Source: Heyndrickxia ginsengihumi
GTDB lineage: Bacteria; Bacillota; Bacilli; Bacillales; Bacillaceae_C
Reading direction: 5' to 3'
DNA: 64,000 nucleotides
Assembly: GCF_011008565.1 (NCBI RefSeq)
Contig: NZ_JAAIWK010000005.1
Location: 124,001-188,000 of the forward strand
Shown piece by piece: positions 23,225 through 31,191 of the stretch; position 1 is the first letter of the stretch; the number at the start of each line of letters is the position of its first letter. The position numbers were made by a program, and so were the translations under genes. The notes under the pieces were generated by a model. That model searched no databases, was not told the origin of the DNA, and was given only the letters and a program-made list of their open reading frames with translations.

Positions 23225-24535
23225 GTGGAGCCAATGTATGTCAATACGATTTGGGTCGTCATTACTGCTGCGATGGTGTTATTTATGGAGGGTGGATTCA
23301 GTCTGCTTGAATCCGGTTTAGTGCGAACTAAAAATGCGGTTAATGTCACGATGAAAATTTTCGTGGATTTAACTGTTGGGGCATTGTCCTTTTGGCTAAT
23401 CGGTTTTGGCTTAATGTTCGGTAAAGACCTATTCGGTATAATTGGTACAAATTTGTTTGGATCTCCAGAGCATATCCATCTTTCTATTGAACTACCAAGT
23501 GCAGCTTATGTATTGTTTCAAATGGGTTTTGCTGTAGCTTGCATTTCTATTGTTTCAGGTGCAGTTGCAGAACGTATGAATTTTAAAGCGTACGTATTAA
23601 CAGCAATCCTTATTTGTATTATTTTATATCCAATTACAGGGCATTGGATATGGAATAGTGAAGGCTGGCTGGAAAAATTAGGTATGAAGGACTTTGCAGG
23701 TTCTGCTACTATACATGCGGTAGGAGGGTTTGCCGCTTTTGCGATGGCAAAGTTGTTAGGCCCGAGAATGGGAAGATTTAATTCCGACGGCAGTGCCAAC
23801 GTCTTTGCACCTAGTAACATTCCGTTGGCATCAGCAGGAGCATTCATTTTATGGTTTGGCTGGTTTGCCTTCAATGCGGGAAGTACTTTAGATGCAGCGA
23901 ATAAGGCACTTCCGTCGATCGCGCTTAATACAATGCTTGCGGGGGCAAGTGGCGGAGCTGTTGCGCTTTTTATAACAATGAAAAAGTTCGGTAAAAGTGA
24001 TCCAAGTATGACGATCAATGGTGTATTATCAGGATTAGTTGCTATTACTGCTGGATGTGCGTACGTCTCTCAATGGAGCGCAGTGATTATTGGTGCAGTA
24101 GCTGGTTTGATTGTCATTTATGCTACTTTGTTTGTCGATTATTTAAAAGTAGATGACCCAGTAGGTGCTGTAGCTGTGCATGGGTTCAATGGAGTATTCG
24201 GAACGGTTGCTGTAGGATTATTTGATAAATCTCAAGGTTTGTTCACTACTGGGCATGCGTCCTTATTAGGTATACAGCTTTTAGGCGCTGTAGTTGTTAT
24301 TTTGTGGGGATTAATTGGTGGAACGTTTATCGCAAAGGTTTGTGATAAAACGGTTGGTTTGCGTGTAAGTGCACGTGAAGAAAAAGAAGGTTTAGATATG
24401 TCTCACCACGGTATTCCTGCTTATAATGAATTAGAAAGATTTACAGATATTCCAACAAGCCTTTATAATTTTGAGGAAACGACTGGTATTATGGTTGCAC
24501 CTACGAACGGAGAAAAGGCTAAAGATATTATTTAA
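23225..24535 (+). CDS. amtB: Ammonium transporter (Amt family)
   Basis: About 436 residues with eleven hydrophobic segments. Amt signatures are visible: FMEGGFSLLESGLVRTKN near the start, HAVGGFAAFAMAKLLGPR with a pore histidine region, FGWFAFNAGST, and the second-histidine segment VAVHGFNGVFGT. I prefer GTG 23225, eight bases after GAGGGG; GTG 23216 and ATG 23234 are alternatives. It conducts ammonium across the membrane and is gated by GlnK, encoded just before it and probably translated from the same message. Confidence 0.93.
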   Translation: MEPMYVNTIWVVITAAMVLFMEGGFSLLESGLVRTKNAVNVTMKIFVDLTVGALSFWLIGFGLMFGKDLFGIIGTNLFGSPEHIHLSIELPSAAYVLFQMGFAVACISIVSGAVAERMNFKAYVLTAILICIILYPITGHWIWNSEGWLEKLGMKDFAGSATIHAVGGFAAFAMAKLLGPRMGRFNSDGSANVFAPSNIPLASAGAFILWFGWFAFNAGSTLDAANKALPSIALNTMLAGASGGAVALFITMKKFGKSDPSMTINGVLSGLVAITAGCAYVSQWSAVIIGAVAGLIVIYATLFVDYLKVDDPVGAVAVHGFNGVFGTVAVGLFDKSQGLFTTGHASLLGIQLLGAVVVILWGLIGGTFIAKVCDKTVGLRVSAREEKEGLDMSHHGIPAYNELERFTDIPTSLYNFEETTGIMVAPTNGEKAKDII

Positions 24536-24541
24536 AATAAA

Positions 24542-24640
24542 GAGGCGGGGTAAAAAGTATATGTCTAAAGAAAACCCGAATATTACGTTCCAGCCCCGCT
24601 CCGGAAATATACTTCGCGTTCCACGGGCGGTCTGGGGGCC
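24542..24640. repeat. Truncated copy of the MITE-like dispersed repeat
   Basis: From GAGGCGGGG at 24542 through AAAGTATATGTCTAAAG, CCCGAATATT and GCTCCGGAAATATACTTCGC to CACGGGCGG at 24630 the sequence follows, base for base with few changes, the right-hand half of the element at 28974-29201 read on the other strand. The left half is missing. Confidence 0.75.
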
Positions 24641-24698
24641 TGCTGTAAATCCATTTTTTTAGGTAGACCGATGGAGCGATTTTTGCTACTGTGGTGAC

Positions 24699-24734
24699 GA
24701 AAAAGAGGTTCAGAATTATCTCATTCTGAACCTC
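24699..24734 (-). terminator. Terminator of the aldo/keto reductase operon (minus strand)
   Basis: A perfect 12-bp stem (24705-24716 with 24723-24734) is followed on the minus strand by TTTTTCG. Confidence 0.85.
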
Positions 24735-24767
24735 AAGTCATTTCACAAGTTTTTTATTATAGGGGCG

Positions 24768-25610
24768 TTAAAAATCAAAATGATCTGGATCAGGACCTAC
24801 GCGCAGGTTTTGATTTAAGGCATTAATGGTTTTCATATCTTCTTCTGTTAATTCGAAATCGAATACTGCGGCATTTTCAATAATACGGTTTTCTTTTGTA
24901 GATTTAGGAATGGTTACAATACCGGTTTGCAGATCCCAACGGATAATTACTTGTGCGATTGATTTTTGATATTTATTGGCGATTTGTTTAAGTTCTTCAT
25001 TGTCCAGTAACTGTCCTTGCATTAAAGGTGACCATGCTTCTACCTGGATATGATGCTTTGCACAAAATGCCCGAACTTCTTCTTGGGTTAAACGCGGATG
25101 CAATTCAACTTGGTTGATCATCGGTTTTATTTCTGCCTCTTTCATTAAATCTTCTAAATGATGTACTTGGAAGTTGCTGACACCAATTGCTCTTACTTTT
25201 CCTTCCTTATAAAGTGTTTCTAATGCTTTCCAAGCCTCTTTATATTTTCCTTCAACAGGCCAATGTATTAAATAAAGATCTAATTTTTCCAAGCCTAATT
25301 TTTTTAAGCTTGTTTCAAAAGCTGCAATGGTGGATTCATAACCTAAGTCGGCATTCCACACTTTTGATGTAACAAACAGCTCATCACGTGTAATGCCAGC
25401 TTCTTTTATGCCTTCACGAATTCCTTGGCCAACACCTTCTTCATTTCCATATATAGAAGCAGTATCAATACTTCGGTATCCGTGTTTAATCGCTGTTTTA
25501 ACAGCATTGACTAATTCAGGTCCTTCCTCTACTTTAAATACACCTAAGCCAAGCCAAGGCATTTTAACTCCATTATGCAAAGTAGTTGTATCTTGTAAAT
25601 GTCTCGTCAT
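24768..25610 (-). CDS. ytbE: Aldo/keto reductase, YtbE/YvgN type
   Basis: This 280-residue NADPH-dependent reductase follows B. subtilis YtbE closely from MTRHLQDTTTLHNGVKMPW to the end RVGPDPDHFDF. Catalytic positions of the AKR family are in SIDTASIYGNE (D and Y), SKVW (K) and LIHWP (H). Such enzymes reduce aldehydes and dicarbonyls such as methylglyoxal. It lies 49 bases downstream of an MFS gene on the same strand and shares a terminator with it; ytbD-ytbE with a divergent HxlR regulator gene is a conserved Bacillus arrangement. Confidence 0.9.
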   Translation of the reverse strand: MTRHLQDTTTLHNGVKMPWLGLGVFKVEEGPELVNAVKTAIKHGYRSIDTASIYGNEEGVGQGIREGIKEAGITRDELFVTSKVWNADLGYESTIAAFETSLKKLGLEKLDLYLIHWPVEGKYKEAWKALETLYKEGKVRAIGVSNFQVHHLEDLMKEAEIKPMINQVELHPRLTQEEVRAFCAKHHIQVEAWSPLMQGQLLDNEELKQIANKYQKSIAQVIIRWDLQTGIVTIPKSTKENRIIENAAVFDFELTEEDMKTINALNQNLRVGPDPDHFDF

Positions 25611-25658
25611 GTTTTCCTCCTAAATGAAATAATAAATTTGATTGTAGGTTATCTATAG

Positions 25659-26870
25659 TTATTGAATGCGAGCTCCTACTTTTAAAGCTCCCTGATCTTT
25701 TTTTTCTAATGCCCGGCTCCAAGCTGTAAGGAAAACAGCTGCTAATACCATTAGTCCGCCGACCCAGCCTGTATGAATCAAACCGATTGTGTCAGTAATA
25801 ATACCGCCAAAATATGAACCGATTGCAATACCAGCATTAAATGCTGCGATATTAATTGCTGATGCAACATTAACGGCACTTGGTACAAAACGTTCTGCTA
25901 AAATAACGGCATATACTTGCAATCCAGGTACATTCATAAAAGCAAGCAGTCCCATTAAAATGATCGTAATTAATCCAGCAACTTTTAATGGTGCAGTGAA
26001 CGACAGAATAAAAAGAATGATTGCTTGGATTAAGAACATATAAAAAAGAGAAGCGATCGGATTTTTGTTGGACAATTTCCCTCCTAAAGTATTTCCAATG
26101 GCAATTGCAATACCGTATATGAGTAAAATGGCAGCTACTGTTTGTTCTTTAAAGCCTGTTATATGCTGAAGAATTGGAGATAAATAAGTAAAGACAACAA
26201 ATGTACCGCCATATCCTAGAGCAGTAATAATAAATAGAAGTAGCAAACGGCCATTTGTGATCAATTTTAATTGATCTTTCGTACTTGAGCGTTCTGCCTT
26301 GTGCAAGTTAGCCGGAACAAGAATGCTATTAGAAATTAGGGCGATGAATCCGATTATTGCAATAAATATAAAAGCGAATCTCCATCCGAGTTCTCCACCT
26401 AAAAATGTTCCAAATGGTACACCAGTTACAGTTGCAACGGTCAATCCAGTAAACATAATTGCAATAGCTGATGCTCTGCGGTTTTCAGGAACAAGATCGG
26501 CTGCAATGGTTGAGCCAATTGACATAAATACACCGTGTGAAAATGCTGAAATGACGCGTGCAATTAGTAGTATTGAAATGCTGTTTGCACTTGCTGCAAT
26601 ACTATTCCCTAAAATAAAGACAATCATAATCCAAATTAATAATGACTTTCGCGACATGCTTGATGTAAGTGAAGTAAGTACAGGTGCTCCGAATGCCACC
26701 CCAATCGCATATAAAGAGACTGTTAAACCTGCAGTCGTTGTAGGAATGTGCAGATCATTTGCAATCATGGGCAGTAATCCAACACTAATAAACTCAGTTG
26801 TTCCGATTGCGAAAGCACTGACGGCTAATGCAAGTAAGGCAAGTGTGCTTCGTTTTTTATCTAAAGTCAT
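25659..26870 (-). CDS. ytbD: MFS drug/arabinose-efflux-type transporter, YtbD-like
   Basis: The 403-residue protein has twelve membrane segments and the start FAIGTTEFISVGLLPMIAND typical of the DHA1 AraJ/YdhP/YtbD group, plus the A-motif equivalent in the loop after segment two. It probably exports a small toxic compound. The gene is transcribed away from an HxlR regulator, with palindromic operators in between, and is followed by the aldo/keto reductase gene; together they look like a detoxification unit induced by an electrophile or aldehyde. Confidence 0.88.
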   Translation of the reverse strand: MTLDKKRSTLALLALAVSAFAIGTTEFISVGLLPMIANDLHIPTTTAGLTVSLYAIGVAFGAPVLTSLTSSMSRKSLLIWIMIVFILGNSIAASANSISILLIARVISAFSHGVFMSIGSTIAADLVPENRRASAIAIMFTGLTVATVTGVPFGTFLGGELGWRFAFIFIAIIGFIALISNSILVPANLHKAERSSTKDQLKLITNGRLLLLFIITALGYGGTFVVFTYLSPILQHITGFKEQTVAAILLIYGIAIAIGNTLGGKLSNKNPIASLFYMFLIQAIILFILSFTAPLKVAGLITIILMGLLAFMNVPGLQVYAVILAERFVPSAVNVASAINIAAFNAGIAIGSYFGGIITDTIGLIHTGWVGGLMVLAAVFLTAWSRALEKKDQGALKVGARIQ

Positions 26871-26952
26871 ATTTTCCCCTCCTTAAGAAAAAATAATGAT
26901 TATATTAAATTTTGCCGGCACATGTTATTATGAAATATAGAATACGAAAAGA

Positions 26953-27013
26953 AAAGTACGTACTTTAAAGTGATATAGGAACTAAAAAGTTATATAGGTA
27001 CTTTTTAGTTCCT
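26953..27013. promoter_or_regulatory. Operators for the divergent HxlR regulator
   Basis: A perfect inverted repeat with 14-bp arms and a nine-base spacer (26977-26990 and 27000-27013; core AGGAACTAAAAAGT) lies just before the HxlR ribosome binding site. A second perfect palindrome, AAAGTACGTACTTT at 26953-26966, lies on the side of the transporter gene. Both share the AAAGTAC/GTACTTT word known from HxlR/YodB-type sites. No T-run follows, so I read them as operators and not as a terminator. Confidence 0.75.
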
Positions 27014-27030
27014 GTTAAGGAGGTTTCCTC

Positions 27031-27396
27031 ATGGAAAAAAAGAAAAAATATAACATATCTGTTGAAGCAACTTTGGAGGTCATAGGCGGTAAATGGAAGT
27101 GTGTCATTCTTTGCCATCTTACTCATGGGAAGAAACGTACAAGTGAATTGAAACGTCTTATGCCGAATATTACGCAAAAAATGTTAACACAGCAATTACG
27201 TGAACTTGAAGAGGATGGCGTGATTAATCGAATTGTGTATAATCAAGTTCCGCCAAAAGTGGAATATGAACTAAGCGAATATGGGTGGAGTTTAAAAAGT
27301 ATTTTAGATTCTTTATGTGCTTGGGGAGAAAAGCATATTATGAAGGTATATGGAGATAAATCTGCAGTTTTGGAGGACAGTATTTTAAATAAATAA
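27031..27396 (+). CDS. HxlR-family transcriptional regulator (YtcD-like)
   Basis: The 121-residue winged-helix protein has the HxlR signatures EVIGGKWKCVILCHL, TSELKRLMPNITQKMLTQQL and VEYELSEYG. It is transcribed divergently from the ytbD-ytbE genes with operators between. Two cysteines near the N-terminus (C31 and C35 of KCVILCHL) could make it redox or electrophile responsive, as in YodB and HypR, where an N-terminal cysteine acts as the switch; that is inference. The start follows AAGGAGG. Confidence 0.9.
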   Translation: MEKKKKYNISVEATLEVIGGKWKCVILCHLTHGKKRTSELKRLMPNITQKMLTQQLRELEEDGVINRIVYNQVPPKVEYELSEYGWSLKSILDSLCAWGEKHIMKVYGDKSAVLEDSILNK

Positions 27397-27472
27397 TTTG
27401 TAATGTCTCGAGGCTGTTTAATATAGTAGGAAGGAAATAAGCTGAGACAGGCATATCAAATTAAAGAATAAA

Positions 27473-27514
27473 GGCTGTTTCTGAAAGCTGGGTACTTTTG
27501 GAACAGTCTTTTTT
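27473..27514 (+). terminator. Probable terminator after the HxlR gene
   Basis: GGCTGTTTC at 27473-27481 pairs with GGAACAGTC at 27500-27508 (two G-T pairs), with a further AAAG/CTTT inside, followed by six T. Confidence 0.7.
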
Positions 27515-27999
27515 AATTAGTTTATTTGTTTGGAAGTAAACGATGAGTTTATGTCATGCAAATAGTTATTTTTAATAAGAAATTATAGAAATTTGATAGT
27601 TGGTGAAGTGCAAAGTGGCATCATATATATACAAAAGTTAAAATAATAGTTCGCTATAATAATAAATATAAGGGTTTCATGAAATGGCGAAGAGTATGTT
27701 TAAGTTCCCTGTTTATATTCGCCTGCTTAAGATAAGTTGTAAACATTCAAATGCACCTGGAGAAGAAAAACGTTATTAATAGCTTTACGTATGTTGAATA
27801 AATAGTACAACTAAATCTAATTTCTATCATCATCTACTATCGTATGATAAATTTATATAGATATTATTTTGTTTCATTGATGCTTGAAACATGGATTTCA
27901 AATCATGTAAATACATGAAGTAAACATAATTATATTGAAGAAATACGGAAATATTTTGATAAACATATATGTTCATTTAATTGAAGGAGAAAGGGGAAA
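27515..27999. other. Intergenic region before LytTR regulator A2
   Basis: No gene is visible in this AT-rich 485-base stretch. A TATAAT hexamer at about 27655 could be a -10, but the -35 is poor. The AAGGAGAAAGGGG ribosome binding site precedes ATG 28000. Confidence 0.4.
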
Positions 28000-28749
28000 A
28001 TGAGTTTGATTAAAGTCATTATAGCGGATGATCATCAAGACTCATTAAATATTCTCCATCATTTTCTTAAACCATTGTCGAATATTAGAGTGATTGCACA
28101 ATGTCATAGCAGTGATGAGCTTAGAGAGTTGGTAAGGTTAGAAAAACCTGACTTATTATTATTAGACATTCAAATATCAAATGTAGATGGAATTCGTGCT
28201 GTTCAGGATTGTTTAATGATTCATCCTGATGTGAAAGTTATTTTTATTACTAAATGCGATGAGTACGCCATTGAAGCGTTTCGAATGAATGCTGTTGACT
28301 ATATATTAAAGCCTATTGAAAGGCTTCGGCTCTATCAAGCAATTAATAAAGCTGAATCGATGATTTTGTACGAAAGAAGGCAAATGAAAGAGAAGAACAA
28401 CCGAAATTTAATCATTAAAGATCATAAAGGGACAACATATGTACCCCTGCAGGAAATTATCTTTATTGAAAAATACGGGGCAAAATGTTTAGTATATACG
28501 AAAGAATGGATATATGAAACAAATGGAAATTTGGGAGATTTAATGACTGAACTTGACGATTATTTTTTTCTAGCCCATCGTTCTTATATTATTAATTTAA
28601 CGAAAATCAGCCAAATCGTAATGAAGAATGATACATATACTGCGCAGTTTTGGGATTTTGAACATTATGCAAGTATTTCAAAATTAAGGATAAAAGCTTT
28701 AAAGGAAAAAATGCTACAAAGTTTGCATCAGCAATATTTTTTTATTTGA
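28000..28749 (+). CDS. LytTR-family response regulator (copy A2)
   Basis: The 249-residue protein is a paralogue of the regulator at 3048 (shared RVIAQC/EIVAQC, FRMNAVDYI/FQMNAIDYI, FFLAHRSYIINLTKI/FFPAHRSYIINLKKI). The receiver has DD at 10-11, phosphoacceptor D56 in LLLDIQIS and the ILKPIE lysine; the LytTR domain occupies about 140-245. Unlike copy A1 it is not followed by a histidine kinase: dispersed repeats and a terminator occupy the next 700 bases. It probably still binds phosphate, from a kinase encoded elsewhere. Confidence 0.9.
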   Translation: MSLIKVIIADDHQDSLNILHHFLKPLSNIRVIAQCHSSDELRELVRLEKPDLLLLDIQISNVDGIRAVQDCLMIHPDVKVIFITKCDEYAIEAFRMNAVDYILKPIERLRLYQAINKAESMILYERRQMKEKNNRNLIIKDHKGTTYVPLQEIIFIEKYGAKCLVYTKEWIYETNGNLGDLMTELDDYFFLAHRSYIINLTKISQIVMKNDTYTAQFWDFEHYASISKLRIKALKEKMLQSLHQQYFFI

Positions 28750-28818
28750 ATAGAACATTGTACCCTTTTAATTGTGAATGTTTTGGAGGTATCATATATA
28801 TATATGGTCATCGTTCTC

Positions 28819-28912
28819 GCTCCAGGGGCTCGCTTTCCGCGGGCGGTCAGGGAGACTCCTGCGGGGTCTCCCGTAGACACACTGATCCCACAGGAGTCTC
28901 CCCTTGCGCTTT
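28819..28912. repeat. GC-rich dispersed repeat, copy without long ends
   Basis: The stretch from GCTCCAGGGGCTCGCTTTCC to CAGGAGTCTCCCC contains GCGGGCGG and nested inverted arms (AGACTCCTGCGGGGTCTC, CACAGGAGTCTCC). It matches the centre of the MITE-like element 60 bases further on, in the opposite orientation. Confidence 0.75.
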
Positions 28913-28973
28913 AATTCTCTAGTAATGAAATTATTTTATCGAATGTAAACATACTTTATCCTATAGATTTTTT

Positions 28974-29201
28974 GAGGCTGGGACAAAAATCAAAAGTGGT
29001 TAGCTAAAGACGAACATTGCACAAATCAGCTCCGAAAATATACGTAGACTCCTACGGGAGGATAGGCATCAGTGAGACCCCGCAGTGCATGAGCACGAAG
29101 AGGCTCACCAGCCGCCCACGGAAAGCGAAGTATATTTCTGGAGCGGCATTAGATCGCAATATTCGGATTTTCTTTAGTTAATATACTTTTGTCCCAGTCT
29201 C
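28974..29201. mobile_element. MITE-like element with imperfect terminal inverted repeats
   Basis: A 228-bp unit is bounded by GAGGCTGGGACAAAA at 28974 and its inverse (GAGACTGGGACAAAA on the other strand) ending at 29201. The inverted ends continue, imperfectly, for about 70 bases (TTAnCTAAAGA, GAAnATTGC, GCTCCnGAAATATAC) around a GC-rich middle with CCCGCAG and CCGCCCACGG. No coding capacity. I see no clear target-site duplication. Half copies and cores occur elsewhere in the window. Confidence 0.75.
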
Positions 29202-29224
29202 GGTGTGTTTTAATCGATAACATT

Positions 29225-29300
29225 AAGGCTTTGTTAAACAATGCTGTTGATAAAACTTGTGTCTAAAATCAGCAGTGTTATTTAACAAAGCCTTTTTTAA
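29225..29300 (+). terminator. Long hairpin terminator
   Basis: A 14-bp outer stem (29225-29238 with 29281-29294 approximately) and an inner TGCTGTTGAT/ATCAGCAGTG pairing are followed by a T-run. It lies 475 bases after the LytTR gene stop, with two repeats in between, as if the repeats had been inserted between gene and terminator. Confidence 0.75.
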
Positions 29301-29473
29301 AAAAAAGGAATAACCATGTTAAATAATGCTTTTTTGTTATAAAAAGTCGTTTTGAAACAATAAAAGGAGATTATGAAGGAGTGTTAGGTGTTAGAATCGT
29401 TAGACAATAATAAAGGAAAAAGCTACATTAGAAATCGTATATTATGGATATTAATGTTGAGAGAGTGGGGAAA

Positions 29474-30169
29474 ATGGATATTAAGCAGTTTAAAGAAAGC
29501 AAAGAAAACAACGATGGTTTTCAATTGAACCTAAGTAAAGGAGAGATGTTTGACTATGGAAGTCTCATAACAATAATAACAAATATCATAAACAAGATTG
29601 ACAATATCTCGATGGAAGCGAGAAAGCAGTTTTTACTATATGAGTTAGATAATTTGTCCATTAACAAAAGCACCGCAAGTTTTCGATTACATATATTAGA
29701 AAACAAGTTATCATTCATCAATATATTTCCTTCTGCCCTCATTTATCAATTTAACTCCTTTGTTACATCCATAATTAGTGAATTTCCTTACTTCGAAGGT
29801 AAAGTTGTGTTTGAGTTAAAAGAATTTATTATAGCGAAATCTATTTGCAATTCTTTGAAAGCGTTAAAGGTTCAAGTTTATTTCCATAAGGATCATATTG
29901 GAAAAAGCGCATTCTTTCTAGGTTTTAAGCGACTTTTCTTATTTTACATTACGAAAGTAGCTTCTTCACATAAACAATTAACTTTTCGAAAGAGGAAAAA
30001 GCTTATTACTTCTACGCAAAATGTTTCACGAGAAACAATGAATTTCATGTTGGGGACCAAGATGGAGGAAATGTTATATGTTTCTTCTGTTCAAAACTAT
30101 TTTCTAGAAGTCTTAAGAAAAATAAATATAGAAAATTTTTATAGTAGTAAACATAAAGTAGAGGAATAA
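29474..30169 (+). CDS. Degenerate EAL-domain protein, predicted catalytically dead
   Basis: The 231-residue protein is a decayed paralogue of the EAL enzyme at 7151. The segment FINIFPSALI...FEGKVVFELKEF (81-117) matches FINIFPSTLL...IRGKVVFEFSET, but the FEALLR motif has become SLITII-like sequence, the DDVG pair has become KDHIG, and the IKLD lysine and the EGIE/QGYLLG end are lost. It cannot be a normal phosphodiesterase; it might still bind nucleotide or protein. I chose ATG 29474 because GAGAGAGTGGGG precedes it and MDIKQF mirrors the paralogue's start; ATG 29444 has no ribosome binding site. It is followed two bases later by LytTR regulator B2. Confidence 0.78.
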   Translation: MDIKQFKESKENNDGFQLNLSKGEMFDYGSLITIITNIINKIDNISMEARKQFLLYELDNLSINKSTASFRLHILENKLSFINIFPSALIYQFNSFVTSIISEFPYFEGKVVFELKEFIIAKSICNSLKALKVQVYFHKDHIGKSAFFLGFKRLFLFYITKVASSHKQLTFRKRKKLITSTQNVSRETMNFMLGTKMEEMLYVSSVQNYFLEVLRKINIENFYSSKHKVEE

Positions 30170-30171
30170 AC

Positions 30172-30900
30172 ATGCAACCTTTAAAGATCGTAATTGCTGA
30201 TGACGATGCTTCTGCACGAGCCACTCTAAAGCATTTTATCGACCTTTGTAATGGATATGATCTTATTGGAGAAGTTGATAGTAGGGAAAAATTTATAGAG
30301 GCTATTATCAAAGAAAAACCAAATATTGCGTTAGTCGAACTCAATATATTGGGGATAAATGGGATGGAGGCCATAAAATCATGTAAGGATATACACCCTT
30401 CCCTACAGATTATTTTTATTACGGAAAATGATCAATTTGCTGTAGAGGCTTTCAATATTTCCGCAGTAGATTATATATTGAAACCTATTGAACGAACCCG
30501 ATTTTATATGGCTCTTGAAAAAGCTAGAAAATCATTGAATATCTTCAATATGATGAATGATTATCGAGTGAATGAAAAAACGATAGTAGTAGTTAAATCA
30601 TATAATAGGCTTTTATTTTTATCTGTAAATGATATTTTATTTGTTGAGAAACAAGCACGGAAAACCGTTTTTCATACTTGTAATAATCAATATGAGACGA
30701 CGAAATCTTTGCGGGAAATTGAGAAAAGTTTGCCAGGTTACTTTTTTAAGACGCACAGATCTTTTTTAGTAAATTTACACAAGGTTATTCGCATTGAATC
30801 ATTTGGTGAAACTTATTTAGCTTATTTTCCGCAATCAACAAAAGTTGCCCATATATCAAAGTTAAAAATCCGCGAAGTACAAGCATATATGTCAAATTGA
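30172..30900 (+). CDS. LytTR-family response regulator (copy B2) with Glu at the phosphoacceptor site
   Basis: The 242-residue protein is the paralogue of the regulator at 7970. The acidic pocket (DDD at 10-12) and the ILKPIE lysine are kept, but the phosphoacceptor aspartate is replaced: ALVDIN of copy B1 reads ALVELN here, with E56 (codon GAA). The LytTR domain (ILFVEKQARK, FFKTHRSFLVNLHKV) is intact. Glutamate at this place often mimics the phosphorylated state, so the protein may be constitutively active; alternatively it is phosphorylation-independent. It starts two bases after the degenerate EAL gene. Confidence 0.9.
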   Translation: MQPLKIVIADDDASARATLKHFIDLCNGYDLIGEVDSREKFIEAIIKEKPNIALVELNILGINGMEAIKSCKDIHPSLQIIFITENDQFAVEAFNISAVDYILKPIERTRFYMALEKARKSLNIFNMMNDYRVNEKTIVVVKSYNRLLFLSVNDILFVEKQARKTVFHTCNNQYETTKSLREIEKSLPGYFFKTHRSFLVNLHKVIRIESFGETYLAYFPQSTKVAHISKLKIREVQAYMSN

Positions 30901-30908
30901 CTTGATGA

Positions 30909-31015
30909 TGATTCCGCTGTAGGGGTTCGCTTTCCGCGGGTGGCCCGCGGGTCTCCTCTCCGCAAGTTCCTGTGGGATTTCGCTGATATGCTGATCCTGC
31001 AGGAGTCTTCCTCAT
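30909..31015. repeat. GC-rich dispersed repeat, copy after LytTR regulator B2
   Basis: The stretch with TTCGCTTTCCGCGGGTGG, GGGTCTCCTC and TGCAGGAGTCTTCCTC begins nine bases after the stop codon and has the same wording and order as the copy at 28819. It may serve as the transcription end. Confidence 0.7.
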
Positions 31016-31191
31016 CTGCTTTATCTGCTAGTATGTTTATCAATCAGAGCATCCTTAGTTAAGAAAGAAAACGAGAAAACAAGGAAAATGTTAAAAAAGA
31101 ATGGATTTAGAATATCTTCATTCTGAATCTATTTACATTAGTGAACATGTGATATTCTTTTCAGAAAAAACATTTCTAGGAGTGGAAATCA

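Noticed and set aside
23518-24018. Long open frame on the minus strand inside amtB (166 codons)
   Set aside because: It is antisense to a clearly conserved ammonium transporter, has hydrophobic low-complexity wording produced by the opposite frame, and has no ribosome binding site.
24564-24662. Small frame MSKENPNITFQPRSG... after amtB as a possible short gene
   Set aside because: It lies wholly in a truncated copy of the dispersed repeat and its coding pattern follows the repeat sequence.
26299-26886. 195-codon plus-strand frame opposite the MFS transporter gene
   Set aside because: It is the complement of a conserved twelve-segment transporter; no start signal and no family similarity.
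30785-31043. Two overlapping minus-strand frames after the last LytTR gene
   Set aside because: They arise from the GC-rich dispersed repeat and the end of the LytTR gene; no start signals.
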